Part shown: positions 18,063-25,323 of the stretch, piece by piece
Numbering within the stretch: position 1 is the stretch's first letter
Layout of the letters: each line of letters begins with the position of its first letter
The notes under the pieces: model-generated
Database searches by the model: none
What the model was told of the DNA's origin: nothing
Seen by the model: only the letters and a program-made list of their open reading frames with translations
Program-made: the position numbers and the translations under genes
Source: Mycolicibacterium tokaiense
Lineage (GTDB): Bacteria > Actinomycetota > Actinomycetes > Mycobacteriales > Mycobacteriaceae
Length of the DNA stretch: 64,000 bases
Assembly: GCF_010725885.1 (NCBI RefSeq)
Contig: NZ_AP022600.1
Span: 3,844,001 to 3,908,000 of the forward strand
Direction of reading: 5' to 3'

Positions 18063-18675
18063 TCTTCAGGTGCTCGTCGATGGTGCGGTGAGCCAGGTGT
18101 TCGTCGCCGCCGGCCAGCGCGTCGACGATGCGCTGATGTTCGGAGCAGACATCCCGGCGGCGCTGGTGCCCGTGCAGCAGCGCGGTCAGTCCGACGCGCA
18201 GCTGGCGGGCACGCAGCCCGGCGTAGGTGCGTGAGAGCAGGTCGCTGCCGGCGGCGTCGATGAGGATCTGATGAAACCGGGTGTCGAGTTCGATGAACTT
18301 CTGCGCCGCCCCGTCGTGGTCGGAGTCGCTGAGGTGATCCTGGTCGGCCAACGTCGACTGCATCTGCGCCACCGGCGAGCTGCCGGCCCGCAGGCAGGTC
18401 GACGCGGCGTGGCGTTCCAGCGCTCCGCGCAGGTCCATCAATTCGGTGATCTGCCGACCGGACATCGCGGGCACGAACACCCCGCGCTTGGGCACCATCT
18501 CGACCAGACCTTCGGCCTGCAACGTCAGCAGGGCCTCGCGCACCGGGGTGCGCGACACCCCGATCTGGGTGGCCAACTGCTGCTCGTTGAGGAACGTCCC
18601 AGTCGCGGCGGGTGAGCTGAGCACCTGGTCACGCAAGTAGGCATACGCCCGGTCGCGGCCCGAAAGGGATTGCAT
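18034..18675 (-). CDS. GntR-family regulator, FCD (FadR) subfamily
   Basis: 213 residues. The N-terminal winged helix (YAYLRDQVLSSPAATGTFLN; QLATQIGVSRTPVREALLTLQAEGLVE) is followed by an FCD effector domain. That domain has the metal/ligand His pattern: LDTRFHQILIDAAGS, SEHQRIVDALAGGDEHLAHRTIDEH. The ATG at 18673-18675 sits on a copy of the ATAC-N5-GTAT operator; a GTG at 18693 is an alternative start. It most likely represses its own gene and the DUF2848/MHS pair, released by the imported acid. Confidence 0.85.
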   Translation of the reverse strand: MQSLSGRDRAYAYLRDQVLSSPAATGTFLNEQQLATQIGVSRTPVREALLTLQAEGLVEMVPKRGVFVPAMSGRQITELMDLRGALERHAASTCLRAGSSPVAQMQSTLADQDHLSDSDHDGAAQKFIELDTRFHQILIDAAGSDLLSRTYAGLRARQLRVGLTALLHGHQRRRDVCSEHQRIVDALAGGDEHLAHRTIDEHLKITLQILLQA

Positions 18676-18686
18676 ACCGAATGTAT
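18674..18686. promoter_or_regulatory. GntR operator at gntR start (third ATAC-N5-GTAT copy)
   Basis: ATACCGAATGTAT overlaps the proposed gntR start codon and repeats the arms found between the DUF2848 and MHS genes. It suggests autoregulation. Confidence 0.65.
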
Positions 18687-18754
18687 ACCTCACGGTGCCG
18701 CTTGATCGGCCTAGCGCGGAACATTAATTCGCCGGCCGTCGTTGACCTGACCGG

Positions 18755-18760
18755 TATAGT
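18755..18760 (+). promoter_or_regulatory. Putative -10 element of ssrA
   Basis: TATAGT lies 33 bp before the mature tmRNA 5' end, leaving a short precursor leader to be removed by RNase P. The nearest TTGACC is too close (7 bp) to be its -35. Confidence 0.4.
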
Positions 18761-18793
18761 TGATCTTCCTGCTGAGAGTCAGCGGGGGTGCGA

Positions 18794-19161
18794 GGGGCTG
18801 AACGGTTTCGACTTCGCGCATCGAATCAAGGGAAGCGTGCCGGTGCAGACAACTGACCACCGTAAGCGTCGTTGTAACCAATTAAGCGCCGATTCCAATC
18901 AGCGCGATTACGCTCTCGCTGCCTAAGCGAAGCTAATCCGTCAGACCGGGAGAGCCCTCGGCCCGGACCCTGGCGTCATCTAGAGGGACCCACCCACGGG
19001 TTCGGTCGCGGGACCCGTGGGGACATCAAACAGCGACTGGGATCGTCATCTCGGCTTGTTCACGTGACCGGGAGATCTGAGTAGAGACACAGTGAACTGC
19101 GCACGGAGAAGTCTTGAGGGAATGCCGTAGGACCCGGGTTCGATTCCCGGCAGCTCCACCA
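18794..19161 (+). ncRNA. ssrA: Transfer-messenger RNA (ssrA)
   Basis: 368 nt from GGGGCTGAACGGTTTCGAC to the encoded CCA, the same length I recall for Mtb. The 5' GGGGCTG pairs with CAGCTCC at the 3' end to form the acceptor stem. GGTTCGATTCCCG-type T-arm sequence precedes it. The tag frame is 18888-18923 followed by TAA, coding ADSNQRDYALAA, which directs stalled products to ClpP-type proteases. It works with SmpB (11474-11977). Confidence 0.96.
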
Positions 19162-19164
19162 GAG

Positions 19165-19200
19165 AAAGCCGCAGGTCAGACGACCTGCGGCTTTTCTGTT
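19165..19200 (+). terminator. Intrinsic terminator of ssrA
   Basis: A perfect 13-bp stem (AAAGCCGCAGGTC at 19165-19177 with its complement at 19182-19194) closes a 4-base loop AGAC and runs into a T-rich end TTTTCTGTT. It starts 3 bp after the tmRNA CCA. Confidence 0.88.
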
Positions 19201-19239
19201 GCGCGGTGGGCTGGCACCCAATCTGTCACGCTGTGCGGC

Positions 19240-19836
19240 GTGGATCTGATGTGGAGTGTCGTGGCGGTCACCGTCGCGACGTTCACCGTGCTGCTGGCGG
19301 TGCGTCGCGCGGTGATGGCGGTCAGCGCGCTGGTGTTCTCCCGCTATGTCGCTGTCGGCGGGCTGGTGGCCCTGCGCACGCAATGCACCGAGGGCGGCGA
19401 CACCCGCATCCGGTTCGAGGTCGGCGGCCCCGGCGTCTTCCACAACGTCACGATGCAGTTGCTCGGAGCACCACCGAGCGATCCGCCGACGGTACGGCAC
19501 ACCATGGCCGCCGGTGATGCGGCGATCGAATGGACCTTCCCGACACCCGAGGAAGCGGACGCCCGGGTGCTGGTGACCTGGGTGCGGCCGTATCTGCAGG
19601 GCGTCGAGTCTGAGGCGCTGGCTGCGGTGCTGCACACCGGCCGGCTCTACGAATGGCGGTGGTACTCCGAGACCAACCGCTACCTGCGCACCATCACTCG
19701 GTTCTGTGCCCGGCGGGGCTGGCTGCCGGGCGTTGCGCTGCGCGAGGTGCCGCTATACGGCAGGTGGCGCCGTACCTCATCGAACAGCAGTGCCGATTTC
19801 CTGGGCCCGGCGGCCACCAGCCCGCCGATGCGCTGA
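19240..19836 (+). CDS. Conserved hypothetical membrane-anchored protein
   Basis: 198 residues from GTG 19240 (an ATG at 19249 is also possible). One N-terminal hydrophobic helix (about 4-28, VVAVTVATFTVLLAVRR) is followed by a beta-rich domain: VGGLVALRTQCTEGGDTRIR, FHNVTMQLLGAPPSD, WTFPTPEEADARVLVTWVRP. No family recognised. The last 157 bp overlap a gene-like frame on the other strand. Confidence 0.6.
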   Translation: MDLMWSVVAVTVATFTVLLAVRRAVMAVSALVFSRYVAVGGLVALRTQCTEGGDTRIRFEVGGPGVFHNVTMQLLGAPPSDPPTVRHTMAAGDAAIEWTFPTPEEADARVLVTWVRPYLQGVESEALAAVLHTGRLYEWRWYSETNRYLRTITRFCARRGWLPGVALREVPLYGRWRRTSSNSSADFLGPAATSPPMR

Positions 19837-19994
19837 GCCCGGGCCATCAGCGACACTGCCAGCGTCCCGCACAGGAAGCCGATCAGAAAGATCCCGCGTA
19901 CTCCGCGCTTGCGTCGCCGTGACAGCGCCGAACCGGCGTACCCGCACACCGAGGCGGTCGCTGCAACGCCCAGCAGGAGCAGCGCGAGTTCCAT
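19680..19994 (-). CDS. Small two-helix membrane protein (antisense-overlapping)
   Basis: 104 residues from ATG 19992-19994. Two hydrophobic helices (about 2-22, ELALLLLGVAATASVCGYAG, and 34-52, GIFLIGFLCGTLAVSLMA) flank a basic loop (SRRRKRGVR), a credible membrane topology. The C-terminal half is on the opposite strand of the neighbouring gene's 3' end. No family recognised. It may be real, with its end shaped by the overlap, or its true stop may be elsewhere in relatives. Confidence 0.45.
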   Translation of the reverse strand: MELALLLLGVAATASVCGYAGSALSRRRKRGVRGIFLIGFLCGTLAVSLMARAQRIGGLVAAGPRKSALLFDEVRRHLPYSGTSRSATPGSQPRRAQNRVMVRR

Positions 19995-20079
19995 GACTCC
20001 CACCCGGCGATCCCATCACCTTCGCCGGGACGCGCGGAAGGGCCGTGACCGAACCGAGCGGCAACCGTGACAGCCGCGT

Positions 20080-21123
20080 TCACGGCCGGCGGGGGTCGAT
20101 CAGGGTGACGCCCACCGGCGCGGCCTGGCCGACCGTCGGCAGCAGGGCTGCGCCCTCGGCCAATCCCACCTCCCGCTCCACCAGCGCCTGCGGACGCAGA
20201 CGGCCGGCGCTCACGAGTTCGAGCATGGGCGGATAGTCCCGCGCGGACATCCCGTGGCTGCCCAGTAGATCCAGCTCCCAGGCGATCACCCGGTCCATCG
20301 GAACGCCAGGGTGCCCATCGACATTGGGCAGCAGGCCGAGCTGGACGTGGCGGCCCTGCCTGCGCAGGCTCAGGATGGAGTCCGCGCATGTGCTGGCCGA
20401 ACCCACGGCATCCAACGCGACGTGGCTGCCGCCGCCGGTCAGTTCATGGATCTGCGCGGGCACGTCCCGACCGTCGGCCAACACCGTGTGCTCGGCGCCG
20501 AGGGTGCGGGCCAGCTCCAGCGCCGCGGCGGTGCGGTCCACGGCGATCACCCGCGCGCCGGCTGCGACGGCGATCAGCACCGCGCTCAAGCCGATTCCGC
20601 CGACGCCGATCACGGCCACCCACTGTTCGGGCGCGACCCGGGCGCGGGCGGTCAGTGCCCGGTAGGCGGTGGCGAACCGGCATCCGAGACCGGCGGCTGC
20701 GGCGTCGCTGATTCCGTCGGGCACGGCGACCAGGTTCACGTCGGCGGCGTGCACGGCCACCAGTTCGGCAAACGAGCCCCAGTGGGTGAAGCCGGGCTGC
20801 GTCTGCGCCGGACACACCTGCGCCTGGCCGGCGACGCACCATGGGCAGATCCCGCATCCGCAGACGAAGGGTGTCGTCACGCGCTGGCCGACCGTCCAGT
20901 GCCGCACCTGCGCTCCGACCGCGGCGACCACACCCACCAGCTCGTGTCCGGGAACGTGCGGCAGGGCCACGCCGTCGTCGTGGCCGGCCCAGGCGTGCCA
21001 GTCGCTGCGGCACAGGCCGGTGTTGTGTACCTCGATGACCACCCCGCCCGCCGAGGGCGCCGGGTCTGCCACCGTCTGAACCTGGACGGGTCCACCGAAT
21101 TCCTCGAACAGCACTGCGCGCAT
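20080..21123 (-). CDS. Zinc-dependent alcohol dehydrogenase (MDR family)
   Basis: 347-residue medium-chain dehydrogenase. Catalytic zinc ligands are in GLCRSDWHAWAGHDD and PHVPGHELVG. The structural zinc site is the Cys-rich CGCGICPWCVAGQAQVC, and the nucleotide fold shows VIGVGGIGLSAVLIA. The sequence RSDWHAW is typical of MDRs acting on secondary alcohols or polyols. The ATG at 21121-21123 was chosen; a TTG 9 bp upstream is possible. It follows the tetR gene by 21 bp and is probably its operon partner. Confidence 0.85.
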   Translation of the reverse strand: MRAVLFEEFGGPVQVQTVADPAPSAGGVVIEVHNTGLCRSDWHAWAGHDDGVALPHVPGHELVGVVAAVGAQVRHWTVGQRVTTPFVCGCGICPWCVAGQAQVCPAQTQPGFTHWGSFAELVAVHAADVNLVAVPDGISDAAAAGLGCRFATAYRALTARARVAPEQWVAVIGVGGIGLSAVLIAVAAGARVIAVDRTAAALELARTLGAEHTVLADGRDVPAQIHELTGGGSHVALDAVGSASTCADSILSLRRQGRHVQLGLLPNVDGHPGVPMDRVIAWELDLLGSHGMSARDYPPMLELVSAGRLRPQALVEREVGLAEGAALLPTVGQAAPVGVTLIDPRRP

Positions 21124-21144
21124 GAGCGACAAAGGTACTGGCGC

Positions 21145-21735
21145 TCAGCCTCGGCGCAGGATGTCGAAGGCTTCGGTGATCAGATCTGCGCGCGTGACCT
21201 GGGTGTCCTCGCCGAGGTACCAGCGCCGGATTCCCGCGCTGCGCAGCGCGCCGACGGCGCAACGGGCCAGCACCTCGCTGCGGAACCGGGGATCGGGGGT
21301 GGCGGGCAGCCGGTCGGCGATGGCGTCGGCGATGTGCTGTTCGAACCGCAGCAGCAACCCGGGGGTGGATTTCTCCAGCTTCGGGCCCGGCGGCCCGTCC
21401 TGGAACAGCCAGGACAGCGAATTGGCCTCTGGGAGTTGCTCTCCGAGCTCGAGTATGGCGTTGCGGACCGCATCCAGCGGTGACTCTGCGGCCGGGCGGC
21501 GACGGATGGTGTCGGCCAGCACCGGCAGCCGCGCTTCGATGTCCTCGATCAGCAGCGCTTCTTTGCCGGCGAAGTAGCGGAAGAAGGTCCGCTCGGTCAC
21601 CCCCGCGGCGTCGGCGATGTCGCGCACCGTGGTCGCGGCGTAGCCATCGCGTGCGAACAGTGTGTCGGCGGCGTCCTGAATGGCGCGGCGGGTGGCGATC
21701 TTGTGTGCCTCGCGCCTGCCGATGTCGTCGCTCAT
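21145..21735 (-). CDS. TetR-family transcriptional regulator
   Basis: 196 residues. The HTH is TLFARDGYAATTVRDIADAAGVTERTFFRYF (residues about 25-55) with the usual TetR spacing, and the C-terminal ligand domain is variable. It is the first gene of the tetR-adh unit and divergent from the membrane protein/sulfatase pair. Two copies of TGTCA-N4-TGACA lie in the shared promoter, so it probably controls both sides. Confidence 0.87.
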   Translation of the reverse strand: MSDDIGRREAHKIATRRAIQDAADTLFARDGYAATTVRDIADAAGVTERTFFRYFAGKEALLIEDIEARLPVLADTIRRRPAAESPLDAVRNAILELGEQLPEANSLSWLFQDGPPGPKLEKSTPGLLLRFEQHIADAIADRLPATPDPRFRSEVLARCAVGALRSAGIRRWYLGEDTQVTRADLITEAFDILRRG

Positions 21736-21756
21736 GCGGCAACTATAGAAAAATCT

Positions 21757-21770
21757 TGTCAGGACTGACA
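21757..21770. promoter_or_regulatory. TetR operator copy 1 (TGTCA-N4-TGACA)
   Basis: TGTCAGGACTGACA is symmetric at 12 of 14 positions and lies 22 bp upstream of tetR. Confidence 0.6.
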
Positions 21771-21783
21771 GTTTGTCTTAAAG

Positions 21784-21797
21784 TGTCAGTCATGACA
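21784..21797. promoter_or_regulatory. TetR operator copy 2, overlapping the start of the membrane protein gene
   Basis: TGTCAGTCATGACA repeats the outer arms of copy 1, 27 bp away, and contains the ATG at 21792. Bound repressor would block initiation directly. Confidence 0.55.
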
Positions 21798-22181
21798 GAT
21801 TCACGGCGACTGCGGATCGGATATCTCGCGGCGGGTGCAGTGTTCGGGGCGCTGTGGATCTCCCGCAGCGGCGACCCGCTCTGGGAGACGGTGCTGCGTC
21901 TCCTGGTGATCATGGGTGTGGCGATGGCGCTGTCAGCAGTACTGCGGCGCTGGGCAGCGCGGCGGGGCCGGACCGTGCCGGAGCACTCGATCGGCAGGTT
22001 CCTGATCGCCAAGCTGGGACTATTGCTGTTGGCGGTGGTGGCAGGGTTGATGTTGCAACCATGGGTGTCCGGCGCCGATCTCTGGATCGGGGTGGGAATG
22101 TGCGCGCTGGTGGCGGTCGCGGGGCCGATGCTGCACCCATGGCTGGCCGGAAGTGGGCCCCGCACGCCGGTTACCGTCTGA
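21792..22181 (+). CDS. Small four-helix membrane protein
   Basis: 129 residues with about four hydrophobic segments (LRIGYLAAGAVFGALWI; TVLRLLVIMGVAMALSAVL; FLIAKLGLLLLAVVAGLML; LWIGVGMCALVAVAGPML). No family recognised. The ATG at 21792 lies inside an operator copy. The sulfatase gene begins 6 bp after its stop, so the two are co-transcribed, perhaps with the membrane protein helping the sulfate-ester substrate or product cross the membrane (inference). Confidence 0.75.
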   Translation: MTDSRRLRIGYLAAGAVFGALWISRSGDPLWETVLRLLVIMGVAMALSAVLRRWAARRGRTVPEHSIGRFLIAKLGLLLLAVVAGLMLQPWVSGADLWIGVGMCALVAVAGPMLHPWLAGSGPRTPVTV

Positions 22182-22187
22182 GAAGCC

Positions 22188-24530
22188 GTGACGCTCATGG
22201 ACTTTCAGGGAACCATCCACACCGACATCCGAGACTCCACCCCCGACTGGACGCCCTACCGGGCGCCGTCGGCACCGACCGGTGCGCCCAACGTGCTCTA
22301 CCTGCTTTTTGACGACGTCGGCATCGCGACGTGGGACTCATTCGGTGGACTGGTCGACATGCCCAACCTGCGCCGCCTGGTCGAGCGCGGCACCCGGCTG
22401 AGCCAGTTCCACACCACGGCGCTGTGTTCGCCGACCCGCGCAGCCCTGCTGACCGGGCGCAACCCCACCTCCGTCTCGGTGGCGTCCGTGGTGAACATGG
22501 CACAGGGGTTCCCGGGCCACAGCGGGCGCATCCCGGCCGAGACGGCGCTGATACCCGAGGTTCTCAGCCAGCGTGGCTGGTCCACCTACGCGGTGGGCAA
22601 GTGGCACCTGGCGCCGCCGGAAGACTGTCACCCTGCTGGGTCGCGCCGGTACTGGCCGCTGAGCCGCGGATTCGACCGCTTCTACGGATTCCTCGACGGC
22701 ATGACCGACCAGTGGTACCCGAGCCTGGTCAGCGACAGTGCCCACATCGATCCGCCGGCCACTCCGGAGCAGGGCTACCATCTGTCGAAAGACCTGGCCG
22801 ACAATGCCATTCGCTTCCTGCGTGATCATCGCGCCGCCGCGCCCGACAAGCCGTGGTTCCTGTATCTGTGCCCCGGCGCCGGGCACTCCCCGCACCAGGC
22901 TCCCGCCGAGTGGGCCGATCGGTACCGGGGTCGATTCGACATGGGTTACGAGCGCTACCGCGAGATCGTACTGGCCAATCAGAAAGAGCTGGGTCTGATT
23001 CCGGCCGACACCGAGCTGTCGCCGCGCAACCCCTATGCCGATCGCACCGCCGTCGACGGCACCCCTTGGCCGGCAGGTGACACCGTGGTGCCGTGGGATC
23101 AGCTGAGCGCCGACGAGCAGAGGATCTCCACCCGCATGGCCGAGGTGTTCGCCGGATTCCTCAGCTACACCGACGCGCAGATCGGCCGGGTCCTCGACTT
23201 CCTGGACAGCAGCGGGCAGACGGACAACACCATCGTGGTCGTCATGTCCGACAACGGCGCCAGCGGGGAAGGCGGACCGCTGGGGGCGCTGCGGGACTGG
23301 ATGCCACGGGCCCGCAGTGCCGAGGCCACCGAGAGCGCGCTGGCTGCACTGGCTGAGTTCGGCGGCCCTGGAACACAACTGAACTACTCGACCGGGTGGG
23401 CCATGGCGTTCAACACCCCCTACAAGATGTTCAAGCGTTACGCCTCGCACGAAGGCGGGATTGCCGATCCCTGCATCGTCTCCTGGCCGGCCGGGTTGCC
23501 CGGCCGCGGCGACGTCCTGGACGCCTATGTCCACGTCAGCGACGTCACGCCGACGATCTATCACCTGCTCGGCCTGCCGGCGCCGGACACCGTGCGGGGG
23601 ATCCCGCAGAAACCGCTGGAGGGCACCAGCTTTGCCGACTGCCTGCGCGGAGGGGAACCGTCGGCCAAATCGACGCAGTTCTACTCCATGGCGGGCACCC
23701 GCGGCATCTGGCACGACGGGTGGTTCGCCAATACGGTGCACCCGCCGACATCGTTCGCGCCCCGCGGCTGGTCACACTTCGACGACGACCGGTGGGAGCT
23801 CTACCACATCGCCGGCGATCGCAGCCAGATCAGGGACCTGGCCGGCACTCATCCGGCCAAGCTGGCCGAGCTGATCGCACTCTGGCACGAGAAAGCCGTT
23901 GATTTCCAAGCATTTCCACTCAACGACCGCGGCGCCGGCGAGTTGGTCGCCCTCGCCTCGGGCAGCGACACCAGTGCAGTGACCTGTTACCCCGACACCC
24001 CGGCCTGGCACACCCCCATGGGTGGGCTGATCCGGGGCCGGTCCTTCACGATGCGGGCCCGGGTGCGGGTCGAGGCGCCGGACGCGCACGGGGTGCTCTA
24101 CAGCCAGGGCGACCGTGCGGGTGGCCAGGTGTTGTTCCTGCACGGTGCCCGGGTGCACTGGGCCTGCGTGGTGGACGGGCACGAGCAGGTGCTGATCGCC
24201 GCGTCGGCATGCGCCCCGGGCGCCGATCACGACATCACTCTGCGGTTCACCCGGACCGGGGCCGTGAACGGCACCCTGACCGTGGTCGGCGACGCCGAGC
24301 TGCGGATCGACGGGCAGCCGGCCGGATCGCGTGGGGCAGTGCAGATGACCGGTCTGGACATGTTGCAACCGGTATCGGCCGGTCGCAGCGTGGCCCACCC
24401 GGTGTCCCGGAGTTACGCCTCGCCCTTCGCTCTACGGGATGCCGTGCTCGACGTCGTGACCCTCGATATCCACGGCTCAGCAGAGCCGCACACTGCGCAT
24501 GCCGTGGACGTCGGCTTCGCTCGCGACTGA
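22188..24530 (+). CDS. Arylsulfatase (type I, formylglycine-dependent)
   Basis: 780-residue sulfatase. The activation motif is CSPTRAALLTGR with Cys80, to be converted to formylglycine. LFDDVG near residue 41 gives the first metal ligands, GKWHL the catalytic Lys/His, and MSDNGA the later metal-site Asp/Asn. The size matches large mycobacterial AtsA-type enzymes, with a C-terminal beta-sandwich domain (from about 620). No signal peptide is visible, so it is probably cytoplasmic. GTG 22188 or ATG 22197 may be the start. Activation needs a formylglycine-generating enzyme, not present in the window. Natural substrate unknown. Confidence 0.92.
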   Translation: MTLMDFQGTIHTDIRDSTPDWTPYRAPSAPTGAPNVLYLLFDDVGIATWDSFGGLVDMPNLRRLVERGTRLSQFHTTALCSPTRAALLTGRNPTSVSVASVVNMAQGFPGHSGRIPAETALIPEVLSQRGWSTYAVGKWHLAPPEDCHPAGSRRYWPLSRGFDRFYGFLDGMTDQWYPSLVSDSAHIDPPATPEQGYHLSKDLADNAIRFLRDHRAAAPDKPWFLYLCPGAGHSPHQAPAEWADRYRGRFDMGYERYREIVLANQKELGLIPADTELSPRNPYADRTAVDGTPWPAGDTVVPWDQLSADEQRISTRMAEVFAGFLSYTDAQIGRVLDFLDSSGQTDNTIVVVMSDNGASGEGGPLGALRDWMPRARSAEATESALAALAEFGGPGTQLNYSTGWAMAFNTPYKMFKRYASHEGGIADPCIVSWPAGLPGRGDVLDAYVHVSDVTPTIYHLLGLPAPDTVRGIPQKPLEGTSFADCLRGGEPSAKSTQFYSMAGTRGIWHDGWFANTVHPPTSFAPRGWSHFDDDRWELYHIAGDRSQIRDLAGTHPAKLAELIALWHEKAVDFQAFPLNDRGAGELVALASGSDTSAVTCYPDTPAWHTPMGGLIRGRSFTMRARVRVEAPDAHGVLYSQGDRAGGQVLFLHGARVHWACVVDGHEQVLIAASACAPGADHDITLRFTRTGAVNGTLTVVGDAELRIDGQPAGSRGAVQMTGLDMLQPVSAGRSVAHPVSRSYASPFALRDAVLDVVTLDIHGSAEPHTAHAVDVGFARD

Positions 24531-24534
24531 CCCG

Positions 24535-25179
24535 TCACACCGGGTGCATGTCAGCCAGCACCCGCGACGCGATGGCCGCGTGACCGGCGTCGCCGACGTG
24601 CACCCGGTCGGGTTCCAGCATTGCCGGGTCGATGACCGGGGTGGGGCGGATCAAAGAGATGAATTCGCCGCCCACCGAACGCACGGCCTCCCGCACCACC
24701 TGATCGAAGTTGTAGCGCTCGGGTGTCAGCGCGTCCGGGAAGGACGGGCCCAGGCCGATGATGCGCGCCCGCGGCACCCGTGAACGCAGCTGCACGAAGA
24801 AGTTGCTGACCCCGGCGAACAGCTCGCTGCGATTTCGATCCAGTATCGGCTGGTCGTTCTGTCCGCCGGCCACCACCACGATGTCCGGGCGTAGCGCGGT
24901 GACCTCGTCGAGCTGGCCGAAGTAGTTGGGCCGGTTCTCGAAGGTGGTGAGGTAGCCGGTTCCGCCCTCGCCGACATTGAACTCCAACCAGCCCATCTTG
25001 TTGGCCACCAGCGAGGTCCAGCGCTTGTCCTTGGCGGAGGCGCCGGATCCCCAGGTGTAGGAGTCACCGATGAACGCCACCACCGGAAACGACCCGGGCG
25101 CGGCGGTTGCGTGGCCGCCGACAGAGCCGCCCACCACGGCCAGCACCACCAACGCGCCCAGCACTTTCCGGAGTTTCAT
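24535..25179 (-). CDS. Secreted SGNH/GDSL-type hydrolase
   Basis: 214 residues with a Sec signal peptide (KLRKVLGALVVLAVVGGSVG, cleavage probably after ATA near 25-26). The SGNH blocks are complete: GDSYTWG with Ser40, GEGGTGY (Gly block), GGQND (Asn block) and DRVHVGDAGH with Asp191 and His194. It is predicted to hydrolyse esters outside the membrane, possibly acetyl or acyl groups on glycans or lipids. Convergent with the sulfatase (4 bp between stops) and divergent from ggt. Confidence 0.87.
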   Translation of the reverse strand: MKLRKVLGALVVLAVVGGSVGGHATAAPGSFPVVAFIGDSYTWGSGASAKDKRWTSLVANKMGWLEFNVGEGGTGYLTTFENRPNYFGQLDEVTALRPDIVVVAGGQNDQPILDRNRSELFAGVSNFFVQLRSRVPRARIIGLGPSFPDALTPERYNFDQVVREAVRSVGGEFISLIRPTPVIDPAMLEPDRVHVGDAGHAAIASRVLADMHPV

Positions 25180-25323
25180 CGGGCGCCATTCTGGCAGATC
25201 GGCCCCCTTCGTGCGGGCGGGCGTGGCAGCGTCGAACCGGAGTCACAGCGGTTGCCCAGTGTGTCCTGGGCTGCCACTGTGAAGTCAGCAGACACGCAGA
25301 GCTCGGCCCTGGGGGAGGACGTC

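Noticed and set aside
18742..18747. TTGACC as -35 of ssrA
   Set aside because: Only 7 bp from the -10 candidate, too short for a sigma-70-type promoter.
19060..19635. Minus-strand frame containing SCRESNPGPTAFP
   Set aside because: This is the well-known false translation across the 3' end of tmRNA/tRNA-like genes.
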